Assembly: GCA_021736385.1 (NCBI GenBank)
Contig: JAIPFY010000022.1
Location: forward strand, 1-44,203
Direction: 5' to 3'
Length of the DNA: 44,203 bases
Source: Spirochaetia bacterium
Lineage (GTDB): Bacteria > Spirochaetota > Spirochaetia > CAKZLE01
Made by a program: the position numbers and the translations under genes. Of the stretch, positions 43,380 to 44,203 are shown piece by piece. The stretch's first letter is position 1; each line of letters begins with the position of its first letter. The notes beneath the pieces are model-generated. The model did not search any database. It saw only the letters and a list, made by a program, of their open reading frames with translations, and was not told the DNA's origin.

Positions 43380-43408
43380 ACTATACCAGTAACCACGTTG
43401 TTGGTCAA
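43380..43408 (-). promoter_or_regulatory. Promoter of the pyr operon
   Basis: Minus strand TTGACC (43408-43403), 17-base spacer ending in TGG, and TATAGT (43385-43380): a near-consensus promoter with an extended -10. The start should fall in the run of six A that follows (43376-43371). The leader to pyrBI is then about 184 bases. Confidence 0.75.
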
Positions 43409-43427
43409 GAGTTATCATCTGGCATTA

Positions 43428-43465
43428 TAAAGAAAACAGGAAGACGGGGCAACCGTTCTTCCTGT
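43428..43465 (-). terminator. Terminator after the outer-membrane-like protein gene
   Basis: Minus strand ACAGGAAGA (43465-43457) pairs with TCTTCCTGT (43444-43436), with extra G/C pairs inside, followed by TTTTCTTT. It ends transcription of the gene at 43505-44092 twenty bases before the pyr -35 box. Confidence 0.75.
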
Positions 43466-43504
43466 TCTGACGTGAGATCCTGTGAATGCCGAGGCTTTTT
43501 GAGC

Positions 43505-44092
43505 CTAGAAGATAGCGAACAGGGCAGAGACACCAGCTTTGATGTCGGGACTTTCGAACAGCCCGCCGAATTCTGCGGTACCGTCGATGACATCATTGAT
43601 CGAACTGCTGGAGGTGATGATTCCAGTCGCTCCGATCGAGAAGTCCCCGAGGAGCAGGTCTGCAGTCATGCGAAGATTGAGGTTCGCCTCCATGGGATCA
43701 GTCTCTGAGACATCAGCAGCTTCCCCGTAAGCGATCTCGAACATAGGTCCTGCAGAGACACCGAAGCGCAGCAGGTTGAGCAGGGAGATCGATACCCCGG
43801 CATTCGCATAGAGATCGATAGTACCCGATGCCATATCTTCTCCCTCGGGAGTGACCAGCGCCAGTGCGTTCACCTCGATCAGTGAGAAGTTCAGACGAGC
43901 ATCAGCACCGAAGGTGAAATCTTCGACTGAAAGATTCTCCAGATCCAGACCCCAGTCCTCAACATCGGGATTGAGCGTGCCGTTGAGCATCGCTGTAGGT
44001 CCGATCCTGAACCCGATCAGATCAGCTGCGAACATTGTTGCAGGCATGATCAGCAATAGAGCCATCAGTACTACCAAAAATTTCTTATTCAT
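43505..44092 (-). CDS. Small outer-membrane beta-barrel-like protein with signal peptide
   Basis: 195 residues from the ATG at 44092, which has GGGGGA about 7 bases upstream; a longer frame to 44194 would add an unlikely N-terminus. A clear signal peptide (about 1-22, KKFLVVLMALLLIMPATMFA, cut near AA-D) precedes a domain of alternating strands (LIGFRIGPTAMLNG, DFTFGADARLNFSLIEVNAL, GTIDLYANAGVSISLLNLL, FSIGATGIITS) and ends in ALFAIF with a terminal Phe, as in outer-membrane barrels. About eight strands would fit an OmpA-like or OmpW-like small barrel. No family is recognised. It is monocistronic. Confidence 0.8.
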   Translation of the reverse strand: MNKKFLVVLMALLLIMPATMFAADLIGFRIGPTAMLNGTLNPDVEDWGLDLENLSVEDFTFGADARLNFSLIEVNALALVTPEGEDMASGTIDLYANAGVSISLLNLLRFGVSAGPMFEIAYGEAADVSETDPMEANLNLRMTADLLLGDFSIGATGIITSSSSINDVIDGTAEFGGLFESPDIKAGVSALFAIF

Positions 44093-44203
44093 ATATAGTT
44101 CCCCCATATTAACAAAATAGGTACTGCAGGTTTTCATATGCAGCTTCATATATATAATACACACAAACTCGTTAAAGTTACAGATTATTCTCATATGATT
44201 TTT

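Noticed and set aside
1..44203. Insertion sequences, prophage, CRISPR array or integron in the window
   Set aside because: No transposase, integrase, phage structural gene or regularly spaced repeats were seen on either strand.
1..44203. Apparent abundance of GATC and CGATCG
   Set aside because: Frequent ATC (Ile), GAT (Asp) and TCG/CGA codon use in this GC range can produce it; it cannot be called enrichment without a count against a codon-shuffled control.

Overview
The window is a compact, moderately GC-rich bacterial chromosome segment with about 40 genes, most packed into operons with 4-base or longer overlaps. The best taxonomic guess is a free-living, didermic, fermentative member of the Spirochaetota. 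The grounds are an envelope with an outer membrane (TolC/RND efflux, a small beta-barrel protein), a polA-coaE-SPOR gene run, a dephospho-CoA kinase with a GKN P-loop, and a fused PyrB-PyrI. This placement is inference and was not tested by any search. No tRNA, rRNA, CRISPR array, insertion sequence or prophage was seen.

Layout. 1-3300: tail of an unknown gene, an Rrf2-type regulator with an inverted repeat over its own start site, a KamA/EpmB-like radical SAM enzyme and an MFS permease. 3306-11140: a Pel-type exopolysaccharide locus in two convergent arms. pelD and a pelA-like deacetylase lie on the plus strand; pelG, pelF, a pelE-like TPR gene and a small membrane gene lie on the minus strand. 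PelD keeps the c-di-GMP inhibitory-site motif RSVD inside a degenerate GGDEF domain. 11267-11770: a GNAT acetyltransferase. 22366 down to 11823, minus strand: a zinc-ribbon protein, vorC-vorB-vorA (2-oxoacid:ferredoxin oxidoreductase), buk and ptb, then a hypothetical protein, a PhnP-like hydrolase, polA, coaE and a SPOR protein. Vor, Ptb and Buk together would turn branched-chain (or related) 2-oxoacids into acids with one ATP and one reduced ferredoxin per substrate.

22283-22987 is a 705-base block with no convincing gene, holding the vor promoter and some repeats. Next come a GPH-family symporter with a coupled alpha/beta hydrolase, a conserved-looking 53-residue basic protein too short for most gene callers, and a large PLD-nuclease/helicase/DUF3427 protein. 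28914-35137 (minus) is a tripartite efflux operon (membrane fusion protein, RND pump, TolC) ending in a TetR regulator with its own operator. A divergent NarL-type two-component system (35287-37193) faces it across two inverted repeats.

43408 down to 37175 is a complete late pyrimidine operon: pyrBI fusion, pyrE, pyrF, pyrDK fusion, pyrC. Its 5' leader is the most striking element. It has a consensus promoter, a 33-codon leader peptide with its own Shine-Dalgarno, and an intrinsic terminator whose 5' arm contains the leader stop codon, all directly before pyrBI. This is the architecture of the enteric pyrBI UTP-sensing attenuator in what looks like a distant phylum. A second unusual element is buk: its conserved N-terminus extends 18 codons upstream of the first conventional start, to a likely AUC start codon placed 7 bases after a strong Shine-Dalgarno. 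The window closes with a small outer-membrane-like protein gene that has a signal peptide and a clear terminator.
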